Positions 52,601 to 64,000 of a DNA stretch of 64,000 nucleotides are shown one piece after another. A program made the position numbers and the translations under genes. The stretch covers positions 186,001 to 250,000 of the forward strand of contig JAVTVJ010000668.1 of NCBI GenBank assembly GCA_034509425.1, read 5' to 3'. The stretch's first letter is position 1. Each line of letters begins with the position of its first letter. The DNA is from Eopsaltria australis (lineage: Eukaryota; Chordata; Aves; Passeriformes; Petroicidae). The notes under the pieces are model-generated. The model was given only the letters and a program-made list of their open reading frames with translations. It made no database searches and was not told the DNA's origin.

Positions 52601-55600
52601 CAGCTGGGAAAAAAAAACACCTCTGAAGTGAATGTAATGACACCCCACAATTTTCTAAGTACTTTGTAAGCAACACAATACCTGTGCAGAGGACTTATAA
52701 CTACATCTCTCTTCAGTCTGCCTTTGTGTAGGAATATATGTAAATTTTATGCTGCTGACAGCAATCTGAAAGTAGTGAAACTGAACCATATTGTAAGCAC
52801 ACAGCATTGCTACCATGTTCCTTCACAAAAGATCTCCAAGAAATGTGCAAGATACCCACAGGGCAGTGATTCTCCAGGATTTTCAGGGGGATCTAGGAGT
52901 GCTCAGGGGTGGAGAGCCTCACCTGCCTTGAGCTCCATCACCTCACCTGCCTCTGCTGGGCAGCTGCTGCCCCTGCCCTATTTGTTCTTACTGAGCCAAC
53001 ATCAAAATGATGACAGTTTTAATGTCAAAGGATTTTCTGCACGGCACTGGACTGAATAAATAAAACTTAAGGAATCTGAAGAGTAGATATCAGAAACAGA
53101 CATTAAGTGTGCTGAAAAACTCTTCTGGAATGAGTTTGTTTCGACAGGAGGCAAATCAGCACACTTTTCCAAAGGGAAGAAAGAGGAAGAGCCACGACTG
53201 ACTGGCACTGCCTGAGCACTGCAAAAAGGAATTAAGAAGTCATTCACAAACAGGAAACCCCTGCTGACATCCAGCAGTCAAGTTGTTTTCAGAGTGCACC
53301 CATTGTGAAAAATAAAAAGCTTCACGAAAAGCACGGATGAGACAAGGGGAAGTGAGAATATCAATGCCAAGGAGGCTGAAGCTGCAAGAGATCAGAGAGA
53401 GCCCATGCAGAGCTCACTGGGGGAAGCCTGGCTGATTCTCATTGATGACTCTTCAGGCACCAACAGGTGGGCAGGAGCTTCTACCCCAGCACAGCATCAA
53501 TGGTGGGGGGGGGGGGCTACAAGCATTTAAAAGAGAGGTTTTAAAGCCTTGGAGAAATCCAGCCTGGGGAACTGAGGAAGACAGCTGTCAAACACCAGAA
53601 CAAGTCAGCATTGGAAATTAAGGAGAAGGTAGTGAAAGAAAGATGCACACAAGTGACACGAGGAAACAGAATAGAAGAAGTGATGCATTTAAGAGAGAAG
53701 CTTCATGCCAGGTAACTGCAGTATGAAGGTGGCTCAAACGAGGCCACAGGTCCTTGGCCTGTCTTTTTGTTTCATCTTTTTTTGTGTCATCTGTGTTGAG
53801 TACAACTCTGGGCTCTACAGCACAATTTTGGATTCAACAGAAAAGACAAGGTAAGACACTGACTGCAATTCAGGGAGTTGAATGTTACCACTTACAGTCA
53901 CTTAAAAAGTACCTGAAAATTTGAAATGAAATGCATGGTTAAAACAAGGCACAGCCAACAGGGCCAAATACTTTTGTGTAAGAAGAAAATTGCCAAAACA
54001 CTGAACTACAGGCTCTTAAAATCTGTGTTTGTCTTTGGAAATTCATGACAAGTAAACTCAGCAGCCACTGAGATCAGCGTGAGGTTAAGCTCAGCTTATG
54101 ATGGCAAAGTACAATCTTCATTATTTCACTCAGAAACAGGAATTGTGGATGTCCACTGATGTCTGGGCATCCAGAAACTGCAAGGAATCAAGGTGGACCC
54201 TTGTTTTAATACACAGATAGATGCTGCCAATGCAAAATGCTGGTTTACATTCTCTGCCTTAGGAAAACATTCAGTCTCCTCAGTCTTCTGAGAGCCCACT
54301 ATGAACCTAAAGTCATGAATCAGTTGCTAAAATAAACTAAGTTGCAGATTTCTGGGAGAAGATGCTCCTTACACCTAAAAGTTCTCCTATGACTCCAGCA
54401 CCCTGTTATCCTACAGGGTGAAATTTCCCACTCCTGAATGTTACTGAATTCTTAGGACTTCCCACTTCAAAACCCTCTTTACCTGGAACATTTGCCTTTC
54501 AAGGATTCTGCAGCTGCCTACACACCCTTAAACAATTTAACTTCATTTCTGTCCATGCAAGAGTCTGCCCACCTTTCTGTGCAACTGTCCTCACCTGTAT
54601 TTATTTCTTGTGCTCCTGAAACTCTCGAAGTTCTACAGGTTGAACTATATTTACACCTCTACTTGCCCTCTTGTGCCCATTCCACAAACATCTAAAATTA
54701 CAGCAGGATATTCCCATGGCTTATGGAGTGCTACTTCCCTGCACAACACAAAGAATTGTCTTCCCTAGCTTTGAATTTCTAAGTTTGGACAGCTTTACCA
54801 TGACCTTGCTTTCATATTGAACTGTTTAGGCCTTAAATGGACAAAAAATTAATAGTGGGGAGTCTTCTACTCAGATTTTAGATTGGTAAATAGCTGGCTT
54901 TCAGCAAGACACAGAATTCCAGGGAGAAAAACCTTCTCTTGGTATCAGAACTCAAATGTGAATCTTTTCCTGTTCATTCCTCATAAAAAAAATCATTATT
55001 GTAATAAGGACAGCGAAGAAGAAAATGTCAAGATTTGTCAGCAATTTAGAACAGTGTAATACTGGAACAGTGTGACAGGCTGCAGGGAGTTTACCCTAAT
55101 TGTCCTATTTTAGCTTCCCCAGAGGAATGCCAGGCTGAGCTAGGAAGGCTGAGAGTCCCAAGCACATTTATACCCAAATGTAGGAAGGTGTCGTGCTGGA
55201 ACTGCCACCATCATCCCCCTGCTGCTGGACTCCAGCACGCTCTGTTCTGTCCCACTTAGTCATGCTCTAGACAAAATCCCAGGAAAATATTTACATAAGG
55301 AATGAGTGGCACAGCACCAACATTGCTTGGAAAAACAAATCCTTTTCCTGGGTGAAATCAGAGAAAAGGAGAGCAGCTAATTCTCCCTGATGTGTAACAC
55401 TTCCACATGAACAAGTAGGTACAGGTAGAGGTGATGAGAGAAAATAGTTGAGAACAGTTTACTCTAAAAATGGGAGGGGCTTTTACCCAAATAGAACTAA
55501 TGGAAGGCAGATGAAAAAAGGGTTGTAACAGAATTATAATTAATTCTTTTTAGAGGAGGTGGATGCAAAAGTAGGAGAATTAAAAAGAAAAGAAGAAGAA

Positions 55601-57943
55601 AGGACACAGCAGTAATTGGTCTGTCTCTCAGCTAGAGAAATGACCTGTCAGGAAGGGCTGAGAGCCAGAAAGCCAGATACAACACCTGCATTCAGCACTG
55701 AGCTTTGGAGAGAGAGCCTCTTGATCTTCAGACAGTTTCAGGGGTGTAATTCTGGCAGCCAACCCTTCCATCTCCCTCAATCAAGAGCATGTATAGAAAA
55801 CATGAAAGAAGAACGAACAATATCTAACTCTACAACCTTAACAAAGCCCAGAAAGTCAAAAGATTAAAATAAATGTTCCAATCACTGCGCTGTGGCCTGG
55901 GGAATTGCGGAGAGGAAAGCACATCAGAACTGCTCGTGAGCTCTGTTTCAAAACCAGGAGAATGCAGGAGCTCTTATCAGCATTGTCATCCCTGCACCAG
56001 CCTCCTTAGTGAGGGTGTAACAGCTTCACAGAGGATTCATTTGTTCCTCCCCTGTTGTCTAGGCACAAACCTGAATTACTCCCCATTGAACAACATCTTA
56101 TGACACCAGGCAACTCCATTCTTCTGCTTCCCAAGGACAGTAACAAATGTAATTTACACTCAGACTAAGCCATTCCTTCCTTAGCACTCCACTGTTCTCT
56201 TTCCCCTTCCCAAGACAATCTCTCCCTGGAATTGTGAAAAAGGAAAATTAGACAACTGCAACGCAAGTGCTGATGCTGGATGTTAAATTTCAGTTTTGTC
56301 CTGTACTCAGAGATTAGCAAATTGGGAAAACCTGTTTCTCCCTGACTTGCTCTTCAGTGCTGCTGAATTCAGACTATGTGCATTCAAACACCAGGGCTGA
56401 TTACATAAGGAAAGAAATGACACACCAGAAGTATAAAGAAAAAAACTTCACAAAGTCACAATTCCAAACTAAGGAAACATCCTGCCTCACAAATCTGGAC
56501 ACTATTTCCAGTGTACTTTCATGCATCATTTCCCACAGTACCTGTTCTGTATGTGCTTCATTCATAACTTTATCTGGGCTCCCCTGACTTGTCTAAGGCA
56601 TTCTGTGAGTAGTGCTGGGCCCAGGCTTGTGAACAGATGGAGTGAGCACAGGCAGCAGCAGATGCTTTTTCAGGCAGTGTTTCTGCTAAAGTTGCAGGAA
56701 AGGACAGGCTATGGCAGGTGCTCTGCCACCTCAACATGCACAGTGTCCCACAAATATTCCCAAGCACCTCTCTGGGCACCCAAGGCAAGTCTGAAATTGG
56801 GTCTCACTTCATTCCCCAAAGTGGATCAGCACTGCCCAGCACAGAGATTTTTTTCACTGCTAACAAGCCAGCAGAAAAGCAAATGACAGCATTCTCATTT
56901 GTTCTTTCCTCACCTAGAAAACTGTATAGGATCAATTACATAATACAGTCATAAACAAATCACACAATCATGCTATAGAATAAATAACATTTGTTTGGTT
57001 TCTTCAATCCTTTCCTGTGCTCTAACCTGGCACATAAGCACACCAGGGCTATAAATACCACATTCCAACATTCTGGTCCTGTCAGATGCTTCTTTTCTGA
57101 AATGTGGAAAGTAATAGTGACGGTAAGGTAACTTTCTAGACCACGCAGAATCCTGTTCCTCAGTGCTATGTATCTCCATACACATATGCTGGGCAGTGAG
57201 AGCTGTGCAGCTAATTATGTTAATGAAGCACTTCTAAGAGAGATGTAGGCTGCCCATCAGTTTATTTTAGTTGTAATCACTTTAAAATACCTGCAATCTT
57301 TTAAAAAGTTAAAAGAACTGGATCCTCAACCCATTGAAGAAAACAAAAGAATTTTGATTTTAATGCTGCTAGAGACTTCCATTCTCTAAAAGAGCTGACT
57401 ATTTTCAGGCTGCTATGTCATGATTTCTCATACAAGTTACACAGAGTGGTCACTCTTTTAATCTATCCCACAAATTAATGTATGCATTGATCATGCAGAT
57501 GCACCCATTTCAGGAGCAAGACAAAAACCTGTGTAGCCTTTTGAACGTGGTGCAGTGATGAGAAAACAGGCCAGAACCAGCACTCAGGCACTAACTCACC
57601 ATGTGGGAACTGATGAGAGAGGGCCAGAAGGTTCTCCCTGGCTCAACTTACCTCGACCAACATCAGCCACGCTGGGGGCAGCCTCTGTGCCCTGGCCCCG
57701 GGGCGGCTCCGGCTCCCGCTGCGGCTCCTGCGAGGGCGGCACCGACGACGCCGACGACGAGGAGGATGAAGAAGAAGAGGCTGCTTTGGATTTGGAATGC
57801 AGGTCATTGAGTCTCAGGAGGTTTTCAGGAGTCACAGTGTCTGGATTCACCGGGGTGGGATGCAGTGTGGCTGGTGCCACTGGGAAGAAGCTCTCTCGGT
57901 TGTCCTTCGTGTGCTTTGGGGTTGTGGGGGCTTCTCCTGTCAA
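43494..57943 (-). CDS. Unidentified gene, C-terminal 275 residues in four exons (5' end not found)
   Basis: Exons in transcript order: 57943-57652, 46245-46081, 44351-44125, 43637-43494. All junctions are GT-AG and the phases agree (0, 1, 1, 0), giving one open frame of 275 residues and TGA. I do not recognise the protein. Visible parts: a Thr/Pro-rich segment with TPKH and [19 protein letters not shown]; a run of nine Ser, then Ala-Ser-Ser; Pro/Glu-rich linkers; an acidic then Gln-rich segment ([21 protein letters not shown]); a Ser/Thr-Pro segment ([19 protein letters not shown]); a short predicted helix ([20 protein letters not shown]); and the acidic end [15 protein letters not shown]. 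Such disordered, Ser/Thr-Pro-rich, CK2-like acidic sequence is typical of nuclear regulators, but that role is only an inference. There are no zinc fingers, bZIP or membrane segments. The first intron is 11.4 kb. Confidence 0.8.
44125..44351 (-). CDS. Unidentified gene, exon C
   Basis: The exon is 227 bases. The acceptor is gttttctgtttag/CC and the donor AAAG/GTAATA. It encodes [15 protein letters not shown], a basic [14 protein letters not shown] stretch and [14 protein letters not shown], then the start of a helix, EETKQKLK, that continues into exon D. Confidence 0.82.
46081..46245 (-). CDS. Unidentified gene, exon B
   Basis: The exon is 165 bases. The acceptor is tttcattactaaag/AG, chosen over an AG two bases further on because only this one restores the frame from exon A (G+AG, Glu). 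The donor is CCCAG/GTAGGA. It encodes an acidic start, [11 protein letters not shown], a Gln-rich piece and a Pro/Val-rich tail. Confidence 0.78.
47961..48310. repeat. Minisatellite, five copies of a 54-73-bp unit
   Basis: The core cacacaggggatttaacccc recurs at 48016, 48088, 48161, 48221 and 48275, so spacings are 72, 73, 60 and 54. The first three units carry an extra segment (agcagaggacagctgaagg) that the last two mostly lack. The copies are very similar, which points to recent expansion. It lies in the long intron of the unidentified gene. A 181-codon minus-strand frame running through it exists only because the 72-base spacing is a multiple of three. Confidence 0.9.
50300..50530. promoter_or_regulatory. 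CpG-retaining patch in an AT-rich intron
   Basis: About 13 CpG occur in 230 bases of otherwise AT-rich intron, including agcgggcgccgggg, cccgagagcgctcgc, aacgccggc and atcgctcggcgat. Retained CpGs suggest either an unmethylated regulatory element or a young insertion. No open frame or known repeat family was recognised. The role is unknown. Confidence 0.35.
53505..53516. repeat. Poly(G) run, 12 bases
   Basis: Twelve consecutive G after ggt. Homopolymer length at such sites is prone to sequencing error and polymorphism. Confidence 0.8.
57652..57943 (-). CDS. Unidentified gene, exon A (serine run)
   Basis: The exon is 292 bases. The acceptor is ccttctctgtgcag/TTG and the donor CGAG/GTAAGT. 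It encodes a Thr/Pro-rich segment, then nine Ser written with mixed TCN codons, then Ala-Ser-Ser-Val and a Pro/Glu/Gln linker. It is locally GC- and CpG-rich in an AT-rich setting. Read in the antisense direction it looks like an acidic Asp/Glu protein, which is only the complement of the TCN repeats. Exons further upstream in the gene were not found in the window. Confidence 0.8.
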
Positions 57944-59645
57944 CTGCACAGAGAAGGGGCAGCAGTGAGGAAATGTCTGCATGTCACTAACTCTGCTGCA
58001 GGGACTGCTGCAAACAGCACATTCTATACACAGAAAACATCCCTTTAAAGTGAATATAATATAACAGTGACTCAATCACCATTCTGAAGACATCTTTCCT
58101 CCTTTACGGATTATTTTTCTGTTCTTTATGGTCTATTTATCAAACTAGCACTTGAACACTTACTCACATTTACAAAGTTTAATTTAACACATCCCTCTCG
58201 ACACAGCATACTTTTCTGAACTCTGTAATTAAGCATGAGTTACAATCTCCTGTAAACAGAAACATATTTCTTTCATTTAAAAATATGTTGACAAGTGCTT
58301 GACCTGAACAAACAGATCTGCAGTGCTTTAAGAGACTTTGCAAATTATCACAAGAAATAATCCTTAGTGAACGATGTGAGAAGAAATGGAGAAAATAGAA
58401 AAATGAATTTGCTTGTGAAATAAGAGATCAGCATAACTCCAAATCAGAAATGCAGAACTGAGTAACACTGAGGGCCAGTTCAAACAGGCTGGGGAAGATC
58501 TGCTGCCTGTGCAGAAGCAGAGAGGCACCAAGAGCAACTCTTCTCCAAAGCCAGTGCTAAAAACTGAATGCAGTGTCATTTATTATATAGACAGGAGGTA
58601 GAAGTGGGACATAAATTCACCAAAGATGGGAATAAAAGTACCCATAAAACGAGTATCTTCTCTATAACTTTTATCAGTAATCAAATAGAGTATTCTTGCT
58701 TTGAGACCACAGAAAGCATTTATTTGACACTCTTTACAGGCATCATTTAATGGAGATTTATTGGATTGTGAAAGATACAGTTAGATAGAATTCTCAGATG
58801 TTTAACTGTTTGTCTCATACCTCTATCAAAAAAAAAAAACACTTCATTTTAACCATGGTGATAAGAGTATGAATGTCTGACACAGAAACAGAGTTCTGCT
58901 GTCAAATGTAAAATCAAATTGGACCCTAATGTCCTAGATGGCCAAAGATTTATTACAAACCAGAAAAGTCAGTAGAATTTCACTGAGAGAACAGAGGAAC
59001 TTTCAGGTGGAGAAAGTGCATACTTAAAATTCAGAGGTAGAGAGCACACAAGTACATTTAAAAAAAATAATTGGCAGAATGTATTTTTGAAGTTCCTGAA
59101 CTTGATTAATCAATCTCTAAAAAAGCACACAATTAAAACCTGCCAGATTCTATGTGCACACAAAAAGAAATTAAAACACAGCAGCTATATTCACAACAAT
59201 TACCACACTGGATCAAAAAAAGGTCTATTCTGCCTCTGAAAGCAGCAAGTTTCTGATGCTTAAAGCATCAGTTCCAAACCTAAAGGCTTCAACACACAAA
59301 TGGGATCACACAAACCTGAGGAAAATCAAACTGCAGAAGAAAGCCTCAAGCCAGAAATGAGATCACTTGAGGAAATGTTTTGAGCTGTGATTTAAAGGGA
59401 AAGCCCTTCACACCCATGCACTTCATTAACTTGCATAATGGATGATGTAGAACCTGACATTTCTGTGCTTGTGTTTTTCTTTTTTATGGAGAAACACACT
59501 AAAGTACTGCTGAGGTACCTGTGTGTTAAAAATGGATCTGCACCTCCAACTGCATTTCTACAAAAATGCTATTTCCAGAGCCAGAAAGGGGACATTTGGA
59601 AAGGAACTCAGCACTATTTGGATGGTATTCAGACAAAAAATGACT
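57944..59645. other. Non-coding stretch, probably intron upstream of exon A
   Basis: AT-rich, with an A12 tract near 58829. No coding exon could be supported. It is likely an intron of the unidentified gene, because exon A begins with a splice acceptor and so has exons further upstream. Confidence 0.5.
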
Positions 59646-59649
59646 AGAG

Positions 59650-59960
59650 AGAGTGCAACCCCATGGAATAATTGCTGCTGGAAGGGACCTCTGGAGGTCT
59701 CCAGTCCAACTTTGTGCTCAGAGCAGAGCTGCCTCCCCAGTTCCACCAGTTCAGTGAGGGCCCAGGGCCAGCCCAGCCCCAACACTGCCAAGCAAGGAGA
59801 TTCAAACAGCCTCTCCAGGCCCTTTCTGGTGTTTTAGCACCTTCCCAGTGAACATTTGTTTCCAATCACTTCATCCAAATTTCTCTTTAAATGGTGCCTC
59901 TTGGCTGGTTCCTTCCTTTCTGCTGCAGATCACAATTCCATAACCTTATCCTCCATTCTT
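59650..59960 (-). mobile_element. CR1 LINE fragment, antisense
   Basis: The plus strand reads gctggaagggacctctggag followed by gtctccagtccaac and a gctcagagcagagctgcc segment, then gattcaaacagcctctccag. These are landmarks of the 3' part of avian CR1 elements read in reverse, so the element points to the minus strand. It is diverged, 5'-truncated in the usual CR1 manner, and has no open frame. The outer limits are approximate. Confidence 0.7.
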
Positions 59961-62900
59961 CTTCTCTTCACCAGGATGAAGAATCCCAGCTCTTCTTCCA
60001 GAGAATTGAAACATTTTATTTGCAAAAAAAAAAAGAATAAAGCTGAAAGTAACATGATGTTTCTGACTCAGGAAAACCATGACCAAAAATTCTAACATGT
60101 AGTCTAAAAGTGCAGCCTTACACAAAAGAAAGCAATAAGAAGATTATTGTGTTTATACTTTAAAGGGAACTTTCCAGATGTGACCTGGTGAAGAGTTGTC
60201 TCAGGCTGCTGTAAACAGACAGGTTCTTTTCAACCAATGAAACAAAGATTTTGGGAGGAAAAATAAAAAAATCTCACACTGACTTTGTTTCCTCTAAAGA
60301 GGGGGTGGAGGTGAAAGAAAAAGGAGAAAGCTTTCTTTAAAAATAATTTAAAAACCCATTGTTGGCTGCTGTGTGCTCTGCAACTCACAGAGCCTTAAGG
60401 AAAGGGATTTAAACTTGCTTTGTGTATTTTTCCTGCTCCCAGAAACTGAAGGCCATCCAAAAGCTGTAAGCACAAAGCTGAAATGAGCATCACAGTGAGG
60501 CACAAGTTCTTGAAGAGATTTTGGGTTTACTGTAGGGGCCAGAATTCCAGCCCCTCTGATCAATAAGTGATGCTGCTCACAAAACCCAGCTCAGGGCAGT
60601 GTCACCAACTCTGCTGCTCAGGACTAATGGGCCACATTTCATCATCCTGCAGATCTCCAGGAAAACACAGGACCTCTAACACCCAGCTGAGAAACAAACC
60701 CAGAAAAACTCACTACAGCAAGTCCTGGATTTACCAGAAGCCTTTTTTGTTCATCTAGCTCTACTGCTAAACCAACAGTAAGGCACAATCAAGGCTGTTT
60801 TCCACAGCAGACAGTAGGAAATTGAGAGGCAGTGACAATGCTTTACCAGTGTTTTATGTGGTTTCTCATCAGAAGATTATTTTTTAGTTTTCACTTTGCT
60901 GTGGTACTAAAGTCAAAACTCAGTCAGTTCTGACTCAGAGCTTCTCCTTTCCCCTCTCCAATCCATCCCAGTGTCTCTGTCACCACCACTGTTACAAAGT
61001 GCCTTTAGTCACCAGGAAGAAAAAAAATCTTTCCTTACATTTCATGCTACTTACAGAACAAGTGCATATAACTGAATTAAGATAACAACTCTTTTATCTG
61101 ACTTCTTCCTGTCTTTCATTGTAATTACAGCTTCCTCTAGTCAAGACTGGACTTCCTTCTAGATTTAAAAAAAAACCCCATGAGTATGCAGTACTGCTTT
61201 TGTGTTGATTGCTATATCAAAGTGGATAGAAGAAATATTTAAGGCTTATTATTAATATCCAAATGAGGGGTCACAGATGATCCACTGGCTCCATAAAGAC
61301 CCCACTATCTTATTTCTCTTCTTTAAAATGTAGCAAAAATTGTTTTCCATTTAAAGCTGAAATTTAAATGGATAATTAGGATGATGTCTGTGTGAATTGT
61401 GACTATTTCTGACTTAGGGCACAAAATCAGTTTCCTTATTTCATAGAACCTTGCCTATTTCAGCATTTTCTCCTCAAAGAGTCCACCCAGCTTCACAGAA
61501 GTGATGGACAAACCCTTCCCATGTTGAGAGCTGATGTAAAAAGAAATAAGGAAAATGCTGAAAATCCAGCACTGGGCCAGCCTTCCACCAAAATAATAAA
61601 TTTTGATTATATAATTTTGACAAAATTATCAGCAAAAGTGCAGAATTTTTTCACAGATGTTACTGGAAAAAATAGCTCCCTGCAGTTTCCCAGTGAGGCA
61701 CTTGAGCAGTGAGACAACAGCAGCAGCAAAAAGAAATCCAGCATTCAGATAAAGCATGAGAAAAAATTTTACTGTGTAGCCTGTGAAGTCATAAACCAGA
61801 GGACCTGACCAAGGGTTTATTCTTACTATATTTACTGTTTTCTCAAAACACATATTGAAAACCAAAGAAATCCTACAGCAACCCTTTCTGCTCCTGCTTT
61901 TGGGAGGGCTCAGTGCTCTGTGGCTGTGGGGAAAATGAACAACCAAATGTTCCAAAGAAAGGCAAAGCGACAGTTTTCCCAACCAGAATTTCCTAATGAA
62001 AGATGCTGCAACTGCAACTGTTACATAACATTTTCTTGTGGGCTTTTTTATTTTAATTACTACCATGCCTGAGTTGAGCACTCCAGTGGGACTGAAGAAT
62101 GAACCACCTCACACAAAGGTGTGCCTTTTTAGCAGGATACCAGCACATCCCCACAAAACCTGCAAGCTGTCACACAAACTGGATATGCTGGCCACATTCC
62201 ACACTGCTACCACTCCAACTCCTGCTCAATATTGTGGTTTAATTAAATTATTCCTAGCTATTCTTTTTTTTTTTATTCCCTCAATCTCTCTACAGCAGCA
62301 TTTGAAAGAAATCTCCTTTGGAAGTTTTCTTCCAGGTGCATCAGAAATACCAACCATATCCATGAGCAAGATTGTGAAGAACCTTGTCTTTCCTAAGACT
62401 ACTTTATATTTAGAAAAAAAACAAAGGTTTACAAACATAAGATTGAACTCTAGCCTAACTAAACCCCCATTTACACAAATGCATGCAGGGGTTTAATGTC
62501 CTGCTCTACATGGGCAGCCACACTGCAGCAACACTTGAACCACAAAAACATCATTATTGGGCCAAGAGAGACCAGGTAGCAGGATGAAAACCATTAATAC
62601 ACAAAGTAAAAGATAAAAAGTGTCTTTTCTTTCCTTCATGTTCACTTAATGATTGCTTTCTGCAGGAGACAGAAGGAGGAGAGCTGTTAATTATATCAAG
62701 AATACACCTCCAGGATAGAGTGAGAGGGGGATGCCATGGCAACTGGCAAATGCAACAGTGAACAAAATGGTCACCCTTTGGTAGGAGACCATGAAAGAGC
62801 TCGTCCTTTTGTCCCCCCCTCATCCCCACACCTCCTCCTTCCCCCTCCTTTCTTGTCATCTTTGCTGCATTAATAAAGCATACAGACAACTCAGGAAAAA

Positions 62901-64000
62901 CAACTTTTTTCTGTAAGCAGTCTCTGACGTCTTGATGTGCAGGAAGAAAAGATGAAAATTAGCAGCATGTGGGTGGAACAAAAAGGGGGAGAAAACACAT
63001 GAGGTAGAAGATGATTATTTTCTAATTATTTAATATTCTCCCAATCTCCTCCCATTCCCAGCAAAGTGCCTTCACAGAAGGCTTTTAGCTGTTTCCTGAA
63101 GAGAACAGCTTGGTGGTTTGTTGCTTTGTGGGGGTTTTTTAATGTGAGAAGTCGAGAAGAAAACGCTCCAGACACCCAAGGCAGTTCAAACAAGTCACTC
63201 TCAAGTTTTCTCCTTGAAGAAAAAAATGCCTGAGAGCCCATGTCACTGCAGTGCTGACTGCATTCCACAGCACAAGGGGAAAAGCCATGGGAGTGCCCTC
63301 TAGCTTCACTCACACAGGAAAATGTTTTCCTGTTCCAATGAAATATCACATTCACTGCAAGCTCCAACACAGGGGCTGTACCAGCACCAGAGCTGTGCTC
63401 CAGAGTCCATCTGAGCAGCCTGTGTGTGCTTTCAGCACAGCCCTCACAGATCAAACCCACCAGTGTCCCCATCAAATTCTCCAGTCTGAGGCTGTGCATG
63501 CAGACTTCTCACCAGGTAAACACTGGGGGAAGGAGAAAACAAGACCCCAGTTACCTGTTCTGGAGCTAGAGAAGGGCAGGAAGAGCCCTAAAACAGCATC
63601 TTCTCTCAGGAACTACCACTTTCATATCACAGCAGCAGCAAGACTTAGTAAAATGAGGGATCACTCTGACAGCCTGCCAGGAGCCTGAAAAGCACAGCTC
63701 CTTTGCATAACCTGATTGTGTTTATAATAAAATTCATTGTTTTGATTCTGCTGGTGGCTTCATGAAGCATCAGTTTTAATTAGAGCTGCCACTGAAATCT
63801 GTTGATGTGTTTTGACTGGAGGATGAGGCAGGGAAATGGGGAAAGCAGCTGGAGTTTGGCATCAGCCAGGGGGAGGAGGTGGCCATGGGTGTGTTAACTC
63901 TGGAAGAGGGGAGGGAAGCAAAAGGTGAAAGGGAAGATTTGGGCACTCAGAAGCAAGCAGGGAGAGCTCAAGGCCTGGCAGCTGGAGCAGGAAAGAGCAG
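59961..64000. other. Non-coding stretch to the right edge
   Basis: No exon of the unidentified gene, RNA gene or intact element could be supported. Frames such as 63026-63499 and 61629-62081 on the minus strand have no recognisable domain and no convincing paired splice sites. It may still belong to an upstream intron of the unidentified gene. Confidence 0.4.

Larger units (their letters stand above)
46246..57651 (-). other. Long intron of the unidentified gene
   Basis: This is the 11.4-kb intron between exons A and B. It contains the minisatellite and the CpG-retaining patch, a 12-base G run at 53505-53516 and purine-rich stretches near 55540-55600. No further exon is needed to keep the frame. 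Small cassette exons cannot be excluded by eye. Confidence 0.6.

Noticed and set aside
57555..57968. Plus-strand frame with an Asp/Glu-rich stretch
   Set aside because: The acidic run is the complement of the TCN serine codons of exon A, which has proper splice sites on the minus strand.

Overview
The window looks like bird genomic DNA. The main evidence is an intact T-box gene of the TBX6L/VegT/tbx16 type, a family kept in birds, reptiles, amphibians and fish but not found in placental mammals. A CR1-type LINE remnant, the dominant avian retroposon, supports this, as do the short introns and low repeat load. I cannot name the species.

Layout, left to right. (1) 1 to about 850: AT-rich sequence that reads as the 3' UTR of a plus-strand gene whose coding part lies off the left edge. 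It ends at an AATAAA (825-830). (2) About 850 to 12.8 kb: GC-richer DNA with no gene I can support. It includes a CpG-dense stretch at about 10.9-11.3 kb with no visible owner. (3) About 12.8 to 24.1 kb, minus strand: TBX6L. I could join nine coding exons (14486-23874) through matching splice phases into an uninterrupted 452-residue frame, with a full T-box and the family's C-terminal end. The first coding exon holds only 16 coding bases. (4) About 24.1 to 42.2 kb: 18 kb without a recognisable gene, upstream of TBX6L. LEF/TCF-like sites and a TATA-like box lie just above the TBX6L start. (5) 42.2 kb to at least 57.9 kb, minus strand: the 3' end of a second gene that I do not recognise. Four phase-compatible exons give 275 C-terminal residues: a serine run, Thr/Pro-rich segments, a short helix and a strongly acidic tail. 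Its 3' UTR is about 1.27 kb, with a good poly(A) signal. The 11.4-kb intron holds a minisatellite and a CpG-retaining AT-rich patch. (6) 57.9 to 64 kb: probably more intron of that gene, with an antisense CR1 fragment at about 59.65-59.96 kb.

Both minus-strand genes run the same way, and the left-edge gene meets TBX6L tail to tail. I found no operon, CRISPR array, tRNA, rRNA or phage-like system. Nearly all other open frames are chance or antisense frames. The most useful results are the full TBX6L model with its tiny first coding exon and short overlapping upstream frame, the promoter-proximal LEF/TCF-like cluster, the unidentified gene tail, and two CpG-dense stretches with no assigned function.
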